Positions 22,830-35,000 are shown, counted from the stretch's first letter. The stretch: 56,226 nt of DNA from Acidovorax sp. Root219 (GCF_001428665.1 NZ_LMIJ01000046.1:216769-272994), one strand, 5' to 3'. A program made the numbers and translations. Notes: generated by a model from the letters alone, not told the origin.

Positions 22830-23796
22830 TCAACCGCCACGCCGCCACTGCGCGGGCGGCACCCCCATGGCCTGCTGAAAAACGCGCGCAAAGTGCGATG
22901 CATCGGCAAAGCCGCAGCGCCGCCCGATCTCGGCCACCGCCACATGCGCCAGCTGGGGCCGGCGCAGCAGCTGCGCCGCGCGCACCAGGCGCAACTGGCG
23001 CAGCGTGCCCGCGAAGGTGCCGCCCTGCGCCGCAAACGCGCGGTGCAGCGTGCGCGGGGAGACGCCAGCCTCCTGCGCAAGGGCCTGGGCCGATACGCCG
23101 GGCTGGTCGACGCGCCCCCCGCAGCAGTGCGCACAGGTGGGCATGCAGGCCCTGGCCCGCTGAGGCCGCCGGCGCCGCAGGCGGCTCCAGCGCAGCACAC
23201 AGCAAGGCACCCAGGTGGTCCGACAGCAGCGCGGGCGGCAAGGCCTGGGCCGAGGCCGGGTCGCGCGCAAGCTGCACGGCCAGGGCTCCGAGGCTCTGGC
23301 ACCAGCCCTGGTCGCGCCAGGCCACGCGGGGCCCCCGCGCCTCTGCCTGGGCCAGCCATTGGCCCACCCAGGCGCGCGGCAGCTGCAGCGAGACGCAGCC
23401 CACGCCTTCGGGAAAATGCAGCTCGTAGGGCCGCGCCGAGTCCAGCAGCACCACGTCGCCCGGGCGCAGGTGGGCCACCTGCCCGTCCTGGCGCACATGC
23501 CACGCGCTCTCTGCCTGGGCGATCAGGTAGAACGGCAGGTTACGGCTGCGTGCAATGCCCGCTGGCGTGCGGTACACGTCCTGCGTGGAGGCGCGTACCT
23601 GGTTGACCGACAGGGCCTGCACCGCCAGGCTCTGCAGCACCCCGCCAAACACAGGGGCCTCGCGCGAGCTGCAGCCCATCTCCAGAAAGGCCTCGCAGAT
23701 GGCGCCCACCCAGTAGTCCAGGCGCGCCGCGGGCGCGACCCCATCGGTCGTCCACTGGCGCAAGGGCGACGTGGCAGGAGCATGGACTGCGGGCAT
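22830..23796 (-). pseudogene. AraC family regulator, disrupted by a one-base frameshift
   Basis: The N-terminal part (from ATG 23796) encodes an AraC-binding-like sensor domain, with RASTQDVYRTPAGIARSRN and WHVRQDGQVAHLRPGDVVLLD. The C-terminal helix-turn-helix pair (VSAQALAQEAGVSPRTLHRAF, IGRRCGFADASHFARVFQQAMG) lies in a different frame and ends at 22830. The frames join at a run of six C on the plus strand (23115-23120). Removing one base gives a continuous protein of 321 residues reading ALLRGRVDQPGVSAQ. As written, the first frame runs into a nonsense Arg/Ala-rich tail and the DNA-binding domain is lost. A sequencing error, a recent mutation or phase variation would all explain this. Confidence 0.85.
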
Positions 23797-23860
23797 GGCG
23801 CCAATCTAACGGCAAGCGCCACGGGCAGGCAACAGGGCTTGCCCGCCCCCGCTGCGCCAT

Positions 23861-23903
23861 GAAAAAGCCCCGTGGAGGCAGCCAGGGCTGCGCTCCACGG
23901 GGC
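23861..23903 (-). terminator. Rho-independent terminator of the carA-carB operon
   Basis: On the minus strand an 11-base stem GCCCCGTGGAG (23903-23893) pairs with CTCCACGGGGC (23877-23867), with a 15-base loop, followed by TTTTT (23866-23862). It starts 25 bases after the carB stop. Confidence 0.9.
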
Positions 23904-23927
23904 CTTGGGGCCGTTGCCGGCGCCGGA

Positions 23928-27176
<3,249 letters not shown>

Positions 27177-27186
27177 GTTGCGTCGA

Positions 27187-27603
27187 TCAGTCGATCGTGG
27201 GTTCGGCTGCCTGGGGGCTGGTGGGCGCAGTGGCGGGGGCTGCGGCGTCGCGCCGCACCTTCAGCCTGGCGATGAGCGCCTGCGCGCGCTCGGGCGGCAG
27301 GTTCTTCTGCATCAGCTGCAGCAGGCCATCGCCCTGCACCAGGGGAAGCAGCACTTCGGTCTCTGCGTCATAAAACGTCACGTCCCACTCGGCCATGGCT
27401 TCGGCAAAGGTTTCTTCGTCCCAGGTCTTGCCCTTGGCCACCAGCGTGACCAGCGGCATCGCCTTGTTCTCGATGAAGGACTTCTTGTAGGGCTTTTGCG
27501 ACCAGCGTTCGGTAAACCATTCGCGGTGCGGCGACGGCAGGGTCAGCACACGCTTGTGGATGGCTTTTTCGAGCGAGGCGGCGGGGAAGCTGAAGAGTTT
27601 CAT
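27187..27603 (-). CDS. Conserved-looking protein of unknown function between carA and carB
   Basis: The 138-residue product begins MKLFSFPAASLEKAIHKRVLTLPSPHREWF and has no signal peptide or membrane segment. Its first 110 residues have a mixed, folded-looking composition (WDEETFAEAMAEWDVTFYDAETEVLLPLVQG); the last 25 are Ala/Pro/Thr-rich and probably disordered. Codon use is like its neighbours. It starts 21 bases after carA and ends 10 bases before carB, so it is co-transcribed with both. No family is recognised. Its position suggests a role connected to carbamoyl-phosphate synthesis, which is only inference. Confidence 0.85.
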   Translation of the reverse strand: MKLFSFPAASLEKAIHKRVLTLPSPHREWFTERWSQKPYKKSFIENKAMPLVTLVAKGKTWDEETFAEAMAEWDVTFYDAETEVLLPLVQGDGLLQLMQKNLPPERAQALIARLKVRRDAAAPATAPTSPQAAEPTID

Positions 27604-27624
27604 GGCGCGATTCCTTCGTTGTGC

Positions 27625-28797
27625 TTACTGGGTGCGCGCGCTGCGCATCGCGTCGGTGAAGCGGTCGAACAGGTAGGCGATGTCGTGCGGGCCGGGCGAT
27701 GCCTCAGGGTGGCCCTGGAAGCAGAACGCCGGCTTGTCCTTGTGCACCAGGCCCTGCAGCGTGCCGTCGAACAGGCTGACGTGCGTGGCGCGCAGGTTGG
27801 CGGGCAGCGAATCCATCTCCACCGCAAAACCGTGGTTCTGGCTGGTGATGCTCACGCGGCCGGTATCCAGGTCCTTCACCGGGTGGTTGGCACCGTGGTG
27901 GCTGTGCGTCATCTTGAAGGTCTTGGCGCCAGCGGCCAGGGCCATGATCTGGTGGCCCAGGCAGATGCCGAAAGTGGGCATACCGCTTTCGACGATAGTG
28001 CGCGTGGCCTCGATGGCGTAGTCGCAAGGCTGCGGGTCGCCAGGGCCGTTGGAGAGGAACACGCCATCGGGCTTCATGGCCAGCACGTCGGCTGCGGGCG
28101 TCTGCGCCGGCACCACGGTGACCTTGCAGCCGCGCTGCGCGAGCATGCGCAGGATGTTCTTCTTCACGCCGTAGTCGTAGGCCACCACATGGAACTGCGG
28201 TGCCTCGAGCGTGCCGTAGCCCTTGCCCAGCACCCATTCGGTCTCGGTCCACTCGTAGGCAGCCTGGGTCGACACCACCTTGGCCAGGTCCAGTCCGGCC
28301 ATGTTGGGGGCGGCCTTGGCGGCGGCCAGGGCCTGGTCGATCAGCGCCTGCGTCACCTCCTGGCCTTCGGCCAGGCCGACAATGGCGCCGTTCTGGGCGC
28401 CCTTTTCGCGCAGCAGGCGGGTGAGCTTGCGGGTGTCGATGTTGGAGATGGCGACGGTGCGCTCGCGCACGAGGTACTGGGACAGCGTCTCGGTGGAGCG
28501 GAAGTTGCTGGCAATGAGCGGCAGATCCTTGATGATCAGGCCTGCGGCATGGACCTTGTCGGCTTCGATATCCTCGGGGCTGACGCCGTAGTTGCCGATG
28601 TGCGGATACGTCAGGGTGACGATCTGCTGGCAGTAGCTCGGGTCGGTAAGGATTTCCTGGTAGCCGGTGATGGAGGTGTTGAACACCACTTCGCCGACGG
28701 TGGTGCCGGTGGCACCGATCGAATTGCCGATAAAGACCGTGCCGTCTGCGAGCGCCAGGATGGCGGGCGGGAAGGTTCCCTTGAGAGACAAAAGCAC
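27625..28797 (-). CDS. carA: Carbamoyl-phosphate synthase small (glutaminase) subunit
   Basis: The 390-residue subunit releases ammonia from glutamine and passes it to CarB. The N-terminal domain has PAILALADGTVFIGNSIGA and EVVFNTSITGYQEILTDPSY. The class I amidotransferase domain has the nucleophile cysteine in FGICLGHQIMALA and the His/Glu pair in FCFQGHPEASPGPHD. Start chosen is GTG 28797, preceded by GGAG nine bases upstream and giving a length close to E. coli CarA (382). The frame stays open far upstream, but that region shows no family similarity and contains a probable promoter. Confidence 0.96.
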   Translation of the reverse strand: MLLSLKGTFPPAILALADGTVFIGNSIGATGTTVGEVVFNTSITGYQEILTDPSYCQQIVTLTYPHIGNYGVSPEDIEADKVHAAGLIIKDLPLIASNFRSTETLSQYLVRERTVAISNIDTRKLTRLLREKGAQNGAIVGLAEGQEVTQALIDQALAAAKAAPNMAGLDLAKVVSTQAAYEWTETEWVLGKGYGTLEAPQFHVVAYDYGVKKNILRMLAQRGCKVTVVPAQTPAADVLAMKPDGVFLSNGPGDPQPCDYAIEATRTIVESGMPTFGICLGHQIMALAAGAKTFKMTHSHHGANHPVKDLDTGRVSITSQNHGFAVEMDSLPANLRATHVSLFDGTLQGLVHKDKPAFCFQGHPEASPGPHDIAYLFDRFTDAMRSARTQ

Positions 28798-29242
28798 TGG
28801 GTTCTCCGAATGGTTACGGTCGCCCGGAGTCGCAGGAAGTGATCCTGGGACTGCTGTTTGTGGGAGGTTTGCTTTGAGTGCGGCCGGGCGACGTGTTTGC
28901 GGGAAAGCCTCCAATTGTAGCCTGAGAGGCCCATCTTTCCGTGCCAGCCCGGTACATTCCCCTCGACTGCCGCTGCTGAAGTGCTCTGCGGCCACGGCGG
29001 CACGGCGGCGTGCCCTTTCTCGTTCGCTATTGTTTGTATAGCAAACTTGATTGTAACAAGCAGCGACGATTCCAGCGCCTTGTGACAGAGCAGGACCCGC
29101 CTCGGACTGCCACCACCCCACGGCCGCGGCGCAACCGAGAAGCTTTTCACGAACCGACACAACTTCGCGCCGCAGCAGGCAGGACCGGCCAGGGCCCTCC
29201 TATAGACTTTGCCGCACCGTAGACACCACAAAGAGAGATGGG
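28798..29242. other. 445-base intergenic region between divergent carA and a secreted-protein gene
   Basis: No gene is supported here. It holds the leader and promoter of carA. An AT-rich patch at 29030-29060 contains TATACA on the minus strand (29040-29035), a possible carA -10 that would give a leader of about 230 bases, and a short inverted repeat GTTTG-N5-CAAAC (29032-29046). No clear -35 was found. A GAGAGA just before 29243 may serve as ribosome-binding site for the plus-strand gene. Confidence 0.5.
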
Positions 29243-30049
29243 ATGACCAAGAAGACTTCGATTGCATGGGCATGCGCACTGTTGTCCACCCTGGCCGGCG
29301 CGCAGGACCTGGCGGCCTACCCGCAAGTGTTCTCGGGCCCGCAAGGTCTGGAGGTGGTGCTGGCACCGACCACGGACGGCAAGGCCGCGCTGATGCGCGT
29401 GAGCGGCTTCAACAGCCCCATCGACAAGGTGATCTTCCTGGGCAAGCAGGAGCAGCGCGGTAGCGGCACTGAGGCCTATGTGACCACGCTCGATGGCCGG
29501 GACTGGGGCTTGGTGCAGAAGCAGACCAACCGCTACGGCAGTGGCGAGCGCTATGTCACCTACCTGCCGGGCCGCCAGGGCGCGGTGGACCTGTCGTTCG
29601 ACGAGAAGAAGAGCAAGGCCTTGAACGTAGCCGAGCTCAAGAGCACCTATGCGCGCCAGCAAAAGGACGGCGTGCAGGAAAAACTGGCCCGCTTCGACCG
29701 CGACAAGCACCTGGCGTCGGCACAGACGGACCTGGCCAGCACCGACACCTCGGCCAGCTCCGCCTGCGGCAGCCCAGTAAAGACGGCGGTGGACTGGAAG
29801 TCCATCGACGACGACAAGCTCAAGAAGCTCAGCATCGCCAGTTTCTGCGGTGAGGTAGCTTCGCAGATGGACAGCATGTGCAAGAGCAATGCGAGCTTCA
29901 AGGCCAAGGCCGCTTCGCTGGGCCAGATCCAGTGCCAGTTCGGCGCCGAGATGAAGTTGCGCGTGGAAGGTCAGAAGCTGGTGTTCACCACCCACCAGGA
30001 TGCTTCCAACCAGGGTGACTTCATCCAGCAGTTTCTGCGGAACCAGTAA
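29243..30049 (+). CDS. Secreted protein of unknown function
   Basis: The 268-residue protein begins MTKKTSIAWACALLSTLAGA, a Sec signal peptide with cleavage after the Ala before QDLAAYP. The mature part has an N-terminal beta-rich stretch (SGPQGLEVVLAPTTDGKAALMRVSG is too long to be a signal and looks like strands) and a charged helical middle (about 115-160). The C-terminal third has four cysteines (SACGSP, SFCGEV, SMCKSN, IQCQFG) that could form two disulfides in the periplasm. No catalytic motif or family is recognised. The gene stands alone between divergent carA and the convergent methyltransferase. Confidence 0.8.
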   Translation: MTKKTSIAWACALLSTLAGAQDLAAYPQVFSGPQGLEVVLAPTTDGKAALMRVSGFNSPIDKVIFLGKQEQRGSGTEAYVTTLDGRDWGLVQKQTNRYGSGERYVTYLPGRQGAVDLSFDEKKSKALNVAELKSTYARQQKDGVQEKLARFDRDKHLASAQTDLASTDTSASSACGSPVKTAVDWKSIDDDKLKKLSIASFCGEVASQMDSMCKSNASFKAKAASLGQIQCQFGAEMKLRVEGQKLVFTTHQDASNQGDFIQQFLRNQ

Positions 30050-30077
30050 TACGGCCTTCGCCTTGCGAGGCGGTGGT

Positions 30078-30869
30078 TCAGCGCCCCGCCTGCAGCGCAC
30101 GCTGCGCCGCACTCGCATGCAGGCAGATGGCAGCGGCCGCGCCCACGTTGAGCGACTCCTCCCCGCCCGGCTGGGCGATGCGGATGTGCTGGCTGGCGCG
30201 CTCCTGCAGCACCGCGCTCACGCCCTGCCCTTCGTGCCCCATGACCCAGGCGCAGGGCCAGGGCAGATCGGCGCGGTGCAGGTAGTCGCCCTGGTGCGAG
30301 CTGGTGACCAGCATCGGCAGATCCAGATCGGCAAGGTCCTCGGGCGCCAGGCCCTCGACCATGTCGAGCGCAAAATGCGCGCCCATGCCCGCGCGCAGAA
30401 CCTTGGGCGACCACAGCGCAGCACTGCCCTTGAGCGCCAGTACCTGCCGAAATCCGAAGGCCGAGGCACTGCGCAAAATGGAGCCGACGTTGCCCGCATC
30501 CTGCACGCGGTCTAGCACCACGGCGGCCACGCCGGGCCGGGGCGACCCACCCTCGGGCAGGTCGAGCACGAAGCCCATCTTTGCCGGCGACTCCAGCCCG
30601 CTGATGTCGGCAAACAGCGCGTCGGCCAGCACCACGACCTTGGGGGCGGCCTTGCCCCACTCGGGCTGGGCGGTGGGCCACAGCGATTCGGCGAACACCG
30701 CCACGGCCGGCGCCACGCCGCGCTCCAGCGCCGCACGGCACAGGTGGTCGCCTTCGAGCCAGACGCGGCCCTGCTTGCGGTAGGCGCCATTGTCCTGCGC
30801 CAGGCGGCGCAGGTCCTTGACCCAGGCGTTGTCGCGCGAGTGGATGGCAGTGACGGAAGAAGAGGTCAT
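30078..30869 (-). CDS. TrmH/SpoU family rRNA or tRNA 2'-O-ribose methyltransferase
   Basis: The 263-residue enzyme has an N-terminal substrate-binding part (about 1-100: QGRVWLEGDHLCRAALERG) and a C-terminal SPOUT knot domain with its three motifs: VQDAGNVGSILRSASAFGF, CAWVMGHEGQGVS and IRIAQPGGEESLNVGAAAAI. It uses S-adenosylmethionine to methylate a ribose, probably in 23S rRNA; the exact nucleotide is unknown. Start MTSSSVTAIHSRD at 30869 follows the rnhB stop by 22 bases. It is the last gene of the lpx operon, an order seen in other betaproteobacteria. Confidence 0.9.
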   Translation of the reverse strand: MTSSSVTAIHSRDNAWVKDLRRLAQDNGAYRKQGRVWLEGDHLCRAALERGVAPAVAVFAESLWPTAQPEWGKAAPKVVVLADALFADISGLESPAKMGFVLDLPEGGSPRPGVAAVVLDRVQDAGNVGSILRSASAFGFRQVLALKGSAALWSPKVLRAGMGAHFALDMVEGLAPEDLADLDLPMLVTSSHQGDYLHRADLPWPCAWVMGHEGQGVSAVLQERASQHIRIAQPGGEESLNVGAAAAICLHASAAQRALQAGR

Positions 30870-30891
30870 GGAACGGCAGTGCCGCAGCGCG

Positions 30892-31566
30892 TCACGCGCC
30901 GATGCCCTGGGAAACGGAGAGGGATGATGAGGAGGACTGCACCAGCACCTGGGCCACCGGGGCAAACGAGCGCCGGTGGTGGATGCAGGCGCCATGGGCA
31001 CGCAGGGCTTCCATGTGCACCACGGTGCCGTAGCCCTTGTGGGCCGAGAAGCCGTAGTGCGGAAAATGCTCGTGCACCTCGTTGCACCAGCGGTCGCGGT
31101 GGACCTTGGCAAGGATGGAGGCGGCCGAGATGGACTTCACCAGCGAATCGCCCTTGACGATGGCCTCGGACGGCACATCGAGCCGGGGCAACTGGTTGCC
31201 GTCCACCAGCACGCGCACGGGCTTGAGGCGCAGGCCCATCACGGCTCGGCGCATGGCCAGCAGCGTGGCCTGCAGGATGTTCAGCTGGTCTATCTCTTCC
31301 ACGCTGGCCTCGGCGATGGCAAAGCACAGCGCCTTGGCACGGATCTCGTCGAACAGGGCCTCGCGGCGCAGCGCGGTGAGCTTCTTGGAATCGTCCAGCC
31401 CGGCGATGGGGCGCAGGTCGTCGAGGATCACGGCGGCTGCCACCACAGGCCCGGCCAGCGGGCCACGGCCGGCTTCGTCCACGCCGGCCACCAGGCCGGG
31501 CGGATGCCAGTCCAGGCTCACCTGTTCAAACAGCAGCGGTGGTGGCAAGGATTTTCTCGATCGCAT
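30892..31566 (-). CDS. rnhB: Ribonuclease HII
   Basis: The enzyme cuts the RNA strand of RNA-DNA hybrids and removes misincorporated ribonucleotides. The signature VAGVDEAGRGPLAGPVVAAA holds the first catalytic Asp-Glu pair; further acidic residues are in LDDSKKLTALRRE, VLVDGNQLP and the KGDSLVKSISAASILAKVHRD segment. From ATG 31566 it is 224 residues and overlaps lpxB by 41 bases. A GTG at 31521 would give 209 residues, nearer the usual 198-210, without overlap. I keep the longer form because the extra residues MRSRKSLPPPLLFEQ are in frame with an ATG, but this is uncertain. Confidence 0.94.
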   Translation of the reverse strand: MRSRKSLPPPLLFEQVSLDWHPPGLVAGVDEAGRGPLAGPVVAAAVILDDLRPIAGLDDSKKLTALRREALFDEIRAKALCFAIAEASVEEIDQLNILQATLLAMRRAVMGLRLKPVRVLVDGNQLPRLDVPSEAIVKGDSLVKSISAASILAKVHRDRWCNEVHEHFPHYGFSAHKGYGTVVHMEALRAHGACIHHRRSFAPVAQVLVQSSSSSLSVSQGIGA

Positions 31567-32698
31567 CGGCAGCCAGTTGGGAAGTGTCGCGCCGCAGGCT
31601 CGCGTGCAGCGCGGAAAAACGCTGTTCCAAAGCGGTGATGGTAGCGGGATGCTGCACTTTTGCGTCAAACCATTGCAAGGTGGCGTCGCACAGCGCCTGC
31701 GGCGTGGCCGCGCCCTGGATCAGCTCGGGCACCACGAATTCGCCGCACAGGATGTTCGGCAGCCCCACCCAGGGCTGCAGCTGCTTGCGCTTCATGAGCC
31801 ACCAGCTCAAGGGGTGCATGTGGTAGCCAATGACCATGGGGCGCTTGAACAGCGCTGCCTCCAGCGTGGCCGTGCCGCTGGCGATCAGCGTCACATCGCA
31901 GGCGGCCAGCACGGTGTGCGACTGGCCGGTGACGATCTGCAGCACATCGGCCACACCGTGTGCACGCGCAGCCTCTTCGATGCGCGGTTGCAGCGCGGGC
32001 ACGGCAGGTACCACCATGCGCAGGTTCGGACGCGCCTTGCGCAGCAAGGCGGCCGCCGCGAAGAACGCGGGCGCGATGTACTGCACCTCGGCAGAGCGGC
32101 TGCCGGGCAGGATGGCCAGCACCTCGTCGGCATCCGAGAGGCCCAGGCGAGCGCGCGCAGCACGGCGGTCGGGCACCTCGGGGATCACGCTGGCCAGGGG
32201 GTGGCCGACGTAGGTGGCGGCAATGCCGTTCTTGGCAAGCAACTCCGGCTCGAACGGGAAGATGCACAGCACATGGCCCGCACTTCTGCGGATCTTCTCG
32301 ATCCGGTCGGCGCGCCAGGCCCAGATGGAGGGGCACACGAAGTGCACGGTGGGAATGCCGGCAGCCCGCAGGTCCGCCTCCAGCGCCAGGTTGAAGTCGG
32401 GCGCATCCACGCCGATGAAGATGTCGGGCCGGTCGGCCAGCAGGCGGGTGCGCAGCGCTTTGCGGATGCCCAGCAGCTCGCGCAGGCGGCGCAGCACCTC
32501 CATGCTGTAGCCGTGCACGGCCAGCTTGTCGCTGGGCCACCAGGCCGCAAAGCCGCGTTTGGCCATCTGCGGCCCGCCGATGCCGTGCGCCGTGGCGGCA
32601 GGCCAGCGGGCCTGCACACCGTCGAGCAGCAGGCCGGCCAGCAGGTCGCCCGAGGCCTCGCCTGCGACCATCGCCACGCGGGGCGCCTTGTCCTTCAT
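31526..32698 (-). CDS. lpxB: Lipid-A-disaccharide synthase
   Basis: The 390-residue glycosyltransferase joins UDP-2,3-diacylglucosamine and lipid X to make the lipid A disaccharide. It begins RVAMVAGEASGDLLAGLLL and has PDIFIGVDAPDFNL, CPSIWAWRADRIEKI, ILPGSRSAEV and ASGTATLEAALFKRPMVIGY, all hallmarks of LpxB. Length matches E. coli (382). It lies 22 bases after lpxA; rnhB overlaps its end. Confidence 0.97.
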   Translation of the reverse strand: MKDKAPRVAMVAGEASGDLLAGLLLDGVQARWPAATAHGIGGPQMAKRGFAAWWPSDKLAVHGYSMEVLRRLRELLGIRKALRTRLLADRPDIFIGVDAPDFNLALEADLRAAGIPTVHFVCPSIWAWRADRIEKIRRSAGHVLCIFPFEPELLAKNGIAATYVGHPLASVIPEVPDRRAARARLGLSDADEVLAILPGSRSAEVQYIAPAFFAAAALLRKARPNLRMVVPAVPALQPRIEEAARAHGVADVLQIVTGQSHTVLAACDVTLIASGTATLEAALFKRPMVIGYHMHPLSWWLMKRKQLQPWVGLPNILCGEFVVPELIQGAATPQALCDATLQWFDAKVQHPATITALEQRFSALHASLRRDTSQLAADAIEKILATTAAV

Positions 32699-32720
32699 TC
32701 AGCAGTCTCTTGGTGGGGGA

Positions 32721-33509
32721 TCAGCGCGCGATGCCGTGGGCAGCGCTGTCGAGGAAAGCATCCATCAGCGCCACGTCACCGGCCGCCTCGGGCATGTCAC
32801 CAGGCAGGGCAAGAATCTGCTTGCGTGCTTCGTCCAGGGTCAGCCCCTGGCGGTACAGCAGCTTGTGCATCTCGCGGATGGCGGCAATGCGCTGGGCCGA
32901 AAAATCGCGCCGGCGCAAGCCCACCAGGTTCACGCCGCGCACGGCCAGGGGGTTGCCGTCCACCACCATGTAGGGTGGCACATCCTTGCTGACGTGGCTG
33001 GAGAAACCGACCATGGTGTGCGCGCCGATGCGCATGCGCTGCAGCACGCCCGTGAGGCCGCCCACGGTGGCCCAGTCGCCCACCTCCACGTGGCCGGCCA
33101 GCGTGGTGTTGTTGGCCAGGGTGGTCTGGTGGCCAATGGCACAGTCGTGCGCCACATGCACATAGGCCATGATCCAGTTGTCGTCGCCCACCGTGGTCTC
33201 GCCGCGGTCCTGCACCGTGCCGGTGTTCAGCGTGCAGAACTCGCGGATGGTGTTGCGGCTGCCGATCACCAGGCGCGTGGCTTCGCCAGCGTACTTCTTG
33301 TCCTGCGGGGCCGCGCCCAGCGAGGCGAACTGGAAGATGCGGTTGTCCTGCCCGATGGTGGTGTGGCCCTCGATGACGCAGTGCGCGCCCACCGTGGTGC
33401 CGGCACCGATCACCACGTTCGGGCCAACCACGGCATAAGGGCCCACCTGCACCGACGGGGCCAGGCGGGCGCCGTCGGCGACAACGGCGGTGGGATGGAT
33501 ATTGCTCAC
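32721..33509 (-). CDS. lpxA: UDP-N-acetylglucosamine acyltransferase
   Basis: The enzyme adds the first 3-hydroxyacyl chain of lipid A. From GTG 33509 it has 262 residues, exactly the length of E. coli LpxA. Hexapeptide repeats of a left-handed beta-helix run to about residue 185, and the catalytic histidine is His121 in VHVAHDCAIG. The helical C-terminus contains GLRRRDFSAQRIAAIREMHKLLYRQG. The GTG start is chosen over open frame further upstream because MSNIHPTAVV is the family beginning. It lies 23 bases after fabZ. Confidence 0.97.
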   Translation of the reverse strand: MSNIHPTAVVADGARLAPSVQVGPYAVVGPNVVIGAGTTVGAHCVIEGHTTIGQDNRIFQFASLGAAPQDKKYAGEATRLVIGSRNTIREFCTLNTGTVQDRGETTVGDDNWIMAYVHVAHDCAIGHQTTLANNTTLAGHVEVGDWATVGGLTGVLQRMRIGAHTMVGFSSHVSKDVPPYMVVDGNPLAVRGVNLVGLRRRDFSAQRIAAIREMHKLLYRQGLTLDEARKQILALPGDMPEAAGDVALMDAFLDSAAHGIAR

Positions 33510-33532
33510 GTTCGACAACCGGCGGAAAGAGG

Positions 33533-33973
33533 TCAGTTGACGCTGCGCATGGTGCACATGAGTTCGGCCTCGCAGGCCACTTCTTCACCCACGCTGGCCA
33601 CGCCCTTGAACTTCCAGATGCCGCCGCGCACGCGGTCGATGGTGATCGACAGGATGAGCTGGTCGCCAGGCTCCACGGGGCGCTTGAAGCGCGCGCCATC
33701 GATGCCCACGAAGTAGTAGATGTTGTTCTCGTCGGGCACCTTGCCCATGGCGTCGAACGCCAGCAGCCCGGCGGCCTGGGCCAGGGCTTCGAGGATCAGC
33801 ACGCCGGGCATCACGGGACGCCCCGGGAAGTGCCCCATGAAGTATGGCTCGTTGAAGGTGACGTTCTTGATCGCCTTGATGCGGGTGTTGCTCTCCAGCT
33901 CCAGCACCTTGTCCACCAGCAGGAACGGGTAGCGGTGCGGCAGTTGCTTGAGAATCGCGTGAATATCCATCAT
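33533..33973 (-). CDS. fabZ: 3-hydroxyacyl-ACP dehydratase FabZ
   Basis: The 146-residue enzyme dehydrates 3-hydroxyacyl-ACP in fatty-acid elongation and competes with LpxA/LpxD for the same substrate. The hot-dog fold motif NEPYFMGHFPGRPVMPGVLILEALAQAAG carries catalytic His48 and Glu62. HRYPFLLVDKVLE is typical of the N-terminus. Two adjacent ATG codons make the start MMDIH or MDIH. It lies between lpxD and lpxA. Confidence 0.97.
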   Translation of the reverse strand: MMDIHAILKQLPHRYPFLLVDKVLELESNTRIKAIKNVTFNEPYFMGHFPGRPVMPGVLILEALAQAAGLLAFDAMGKVPDENNIYYFVGIDGARFKRPVEPGDQLILSITIDRVRGGIWKFKGVASVGEEVACEAELMCTMRSVN

Positions 33974-33989
33974 CGAGTTGTTCTTCCGT

Positions 33990-34970
33990 TCATGCTGCCT
34001 TGAGAGCCTGCTCGAGCGCCTTGATGCGATCGCGCAAGCTGTGCAGTTGTTTCAGTGTTGCAGCGTTTTTTTCCCACCGCGCATTGTCGTCGATGGGGAA
34101 CATGCCGGTGTACTGGCCCGGTTGCGTCAGCGAGCGGGTGACCACGGTGGCCGCTGATATGTGCACATTGTCCGCCAGCGTGAGGTGGCCCAGGACAATG
34201 GCACCCCCACCCACGGTGCAGTGCGCGCCGATGGTCGCGCTGCCGGCCACGCCGACGCAGCCGGCCATGGCCGAGTGCTTGCCGATGCGCACGTTGTGGC
34301 CGATCTGGATCAGGTTGTCGAGCTTGACGCCGTCCTCGATGACGGTGTCGTCCAGCGCCCCGCGATCAATGCAGGTGTTGGCCCCGATCTCCACATCGTC
34401 ACCGATGCGCACCGCGCCCAGTTGCTCGATCTTGACCCACTGCCCCTTCTCGGGAGCAAAGCCGAAGCCGTCGGCACCGATCACCACACCCGCGTGGACG
34501 ATGCAGCGCTCGCCGATGCGACAGCCTTCACCGACCGTGACGCGGGACTTGAGTACGGTGCCTGCGCCGATGTACGCACCCCGCTCGACCACGCACAGCG
34601 GGCCGATGGTGGCGCTGGGATGCACCTGCGCCGACGCATCGACCACGGCGCTGGCATGCACACCGCCCTGCCCTGCCGGTGCCGTGTGCTGGCGCCACAG
34701 CTGCGTGGCGCGGGCGAAGTAGACATAGGGGTTGTCCGCCACGATGCAGGCGCCGCGTGCCACGGCGGAATCGCGCATGGCAGGCGCCACAATGACACAG
34801 GCCGCCCGGGAGGCGGCCAGTTGCTGCTGGTAGCGGGGGTTGCTCAGGAAACTGAGATCGCCCGGCCCCGCAACCTCCAGGGGCGCGATGCGGGAGATGG
34901 GGGTGTCACCCGTTCCTCCCTCCAGCGAGCCACCCAGCGCATCGACGATGTGCCTGAGAAGCAAGCTCAC
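33990..34970 (-). CDS. lpxD: UDP-3-O-acylglucosamine N-acyltransferase
   Basis: The 326-residue enzyme adds the second 3-hydroxyacyl chain in lipid A synthesis. An N-terminal uridine-binding domain (about 1-100, ISRIAPLEVAGPGDLSFLSNPRY) is followed by hexapeptide repeats and a C-terminal helix (NAATLKQLHSLRDRIKALEQAL). The catalytic histidine is in LIQIGHNVRIGKHSAMAG. Length is close to E. coli LpxD (341). It starts 30 bases after skp. Confidence 0.97.
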   Translation of the reverse strand: MSLLLRHIVDALGGSLEGGTGDTPISRIAPLEVAGPGDLSFLSNPRYQQQLAASRAACVIVAPAMRDSAVARGACIVADNPYVYFARATQLWRQHTAPAGQGGVHASAVVDASAQVHPSATIGPLCVVERGAYIGAGTVLKSRVTVGEGCRIGERCIVHAGVVIGADGFGFAPEKGQWVKIEQLGAVRIGDDVEIGANTCIDRGALDDTVIEDGVKLDNLIQIGHNVRIGKHSAMAGCVGVAGSATIGAHCTVGGGAIVLGHLTLADNVHISAATVVTRSLTQPGQYTGMFPIDDNARWEKNAATLKQLHSLRDRIKALEQALKAA

Positions 34971-35000
34971 GCGCCACCTGCCGGGTTGCGCTGCCGGTGC

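Noticed and set aside
29032..29046. Inverted repeat GTTTG-N5-CAAAC as a regulator site of carA
   Set aside because: Five-base arms in an AT-rich patch arise easily by chance, and no known pyrimidine or arginine regulator motif was recognised.
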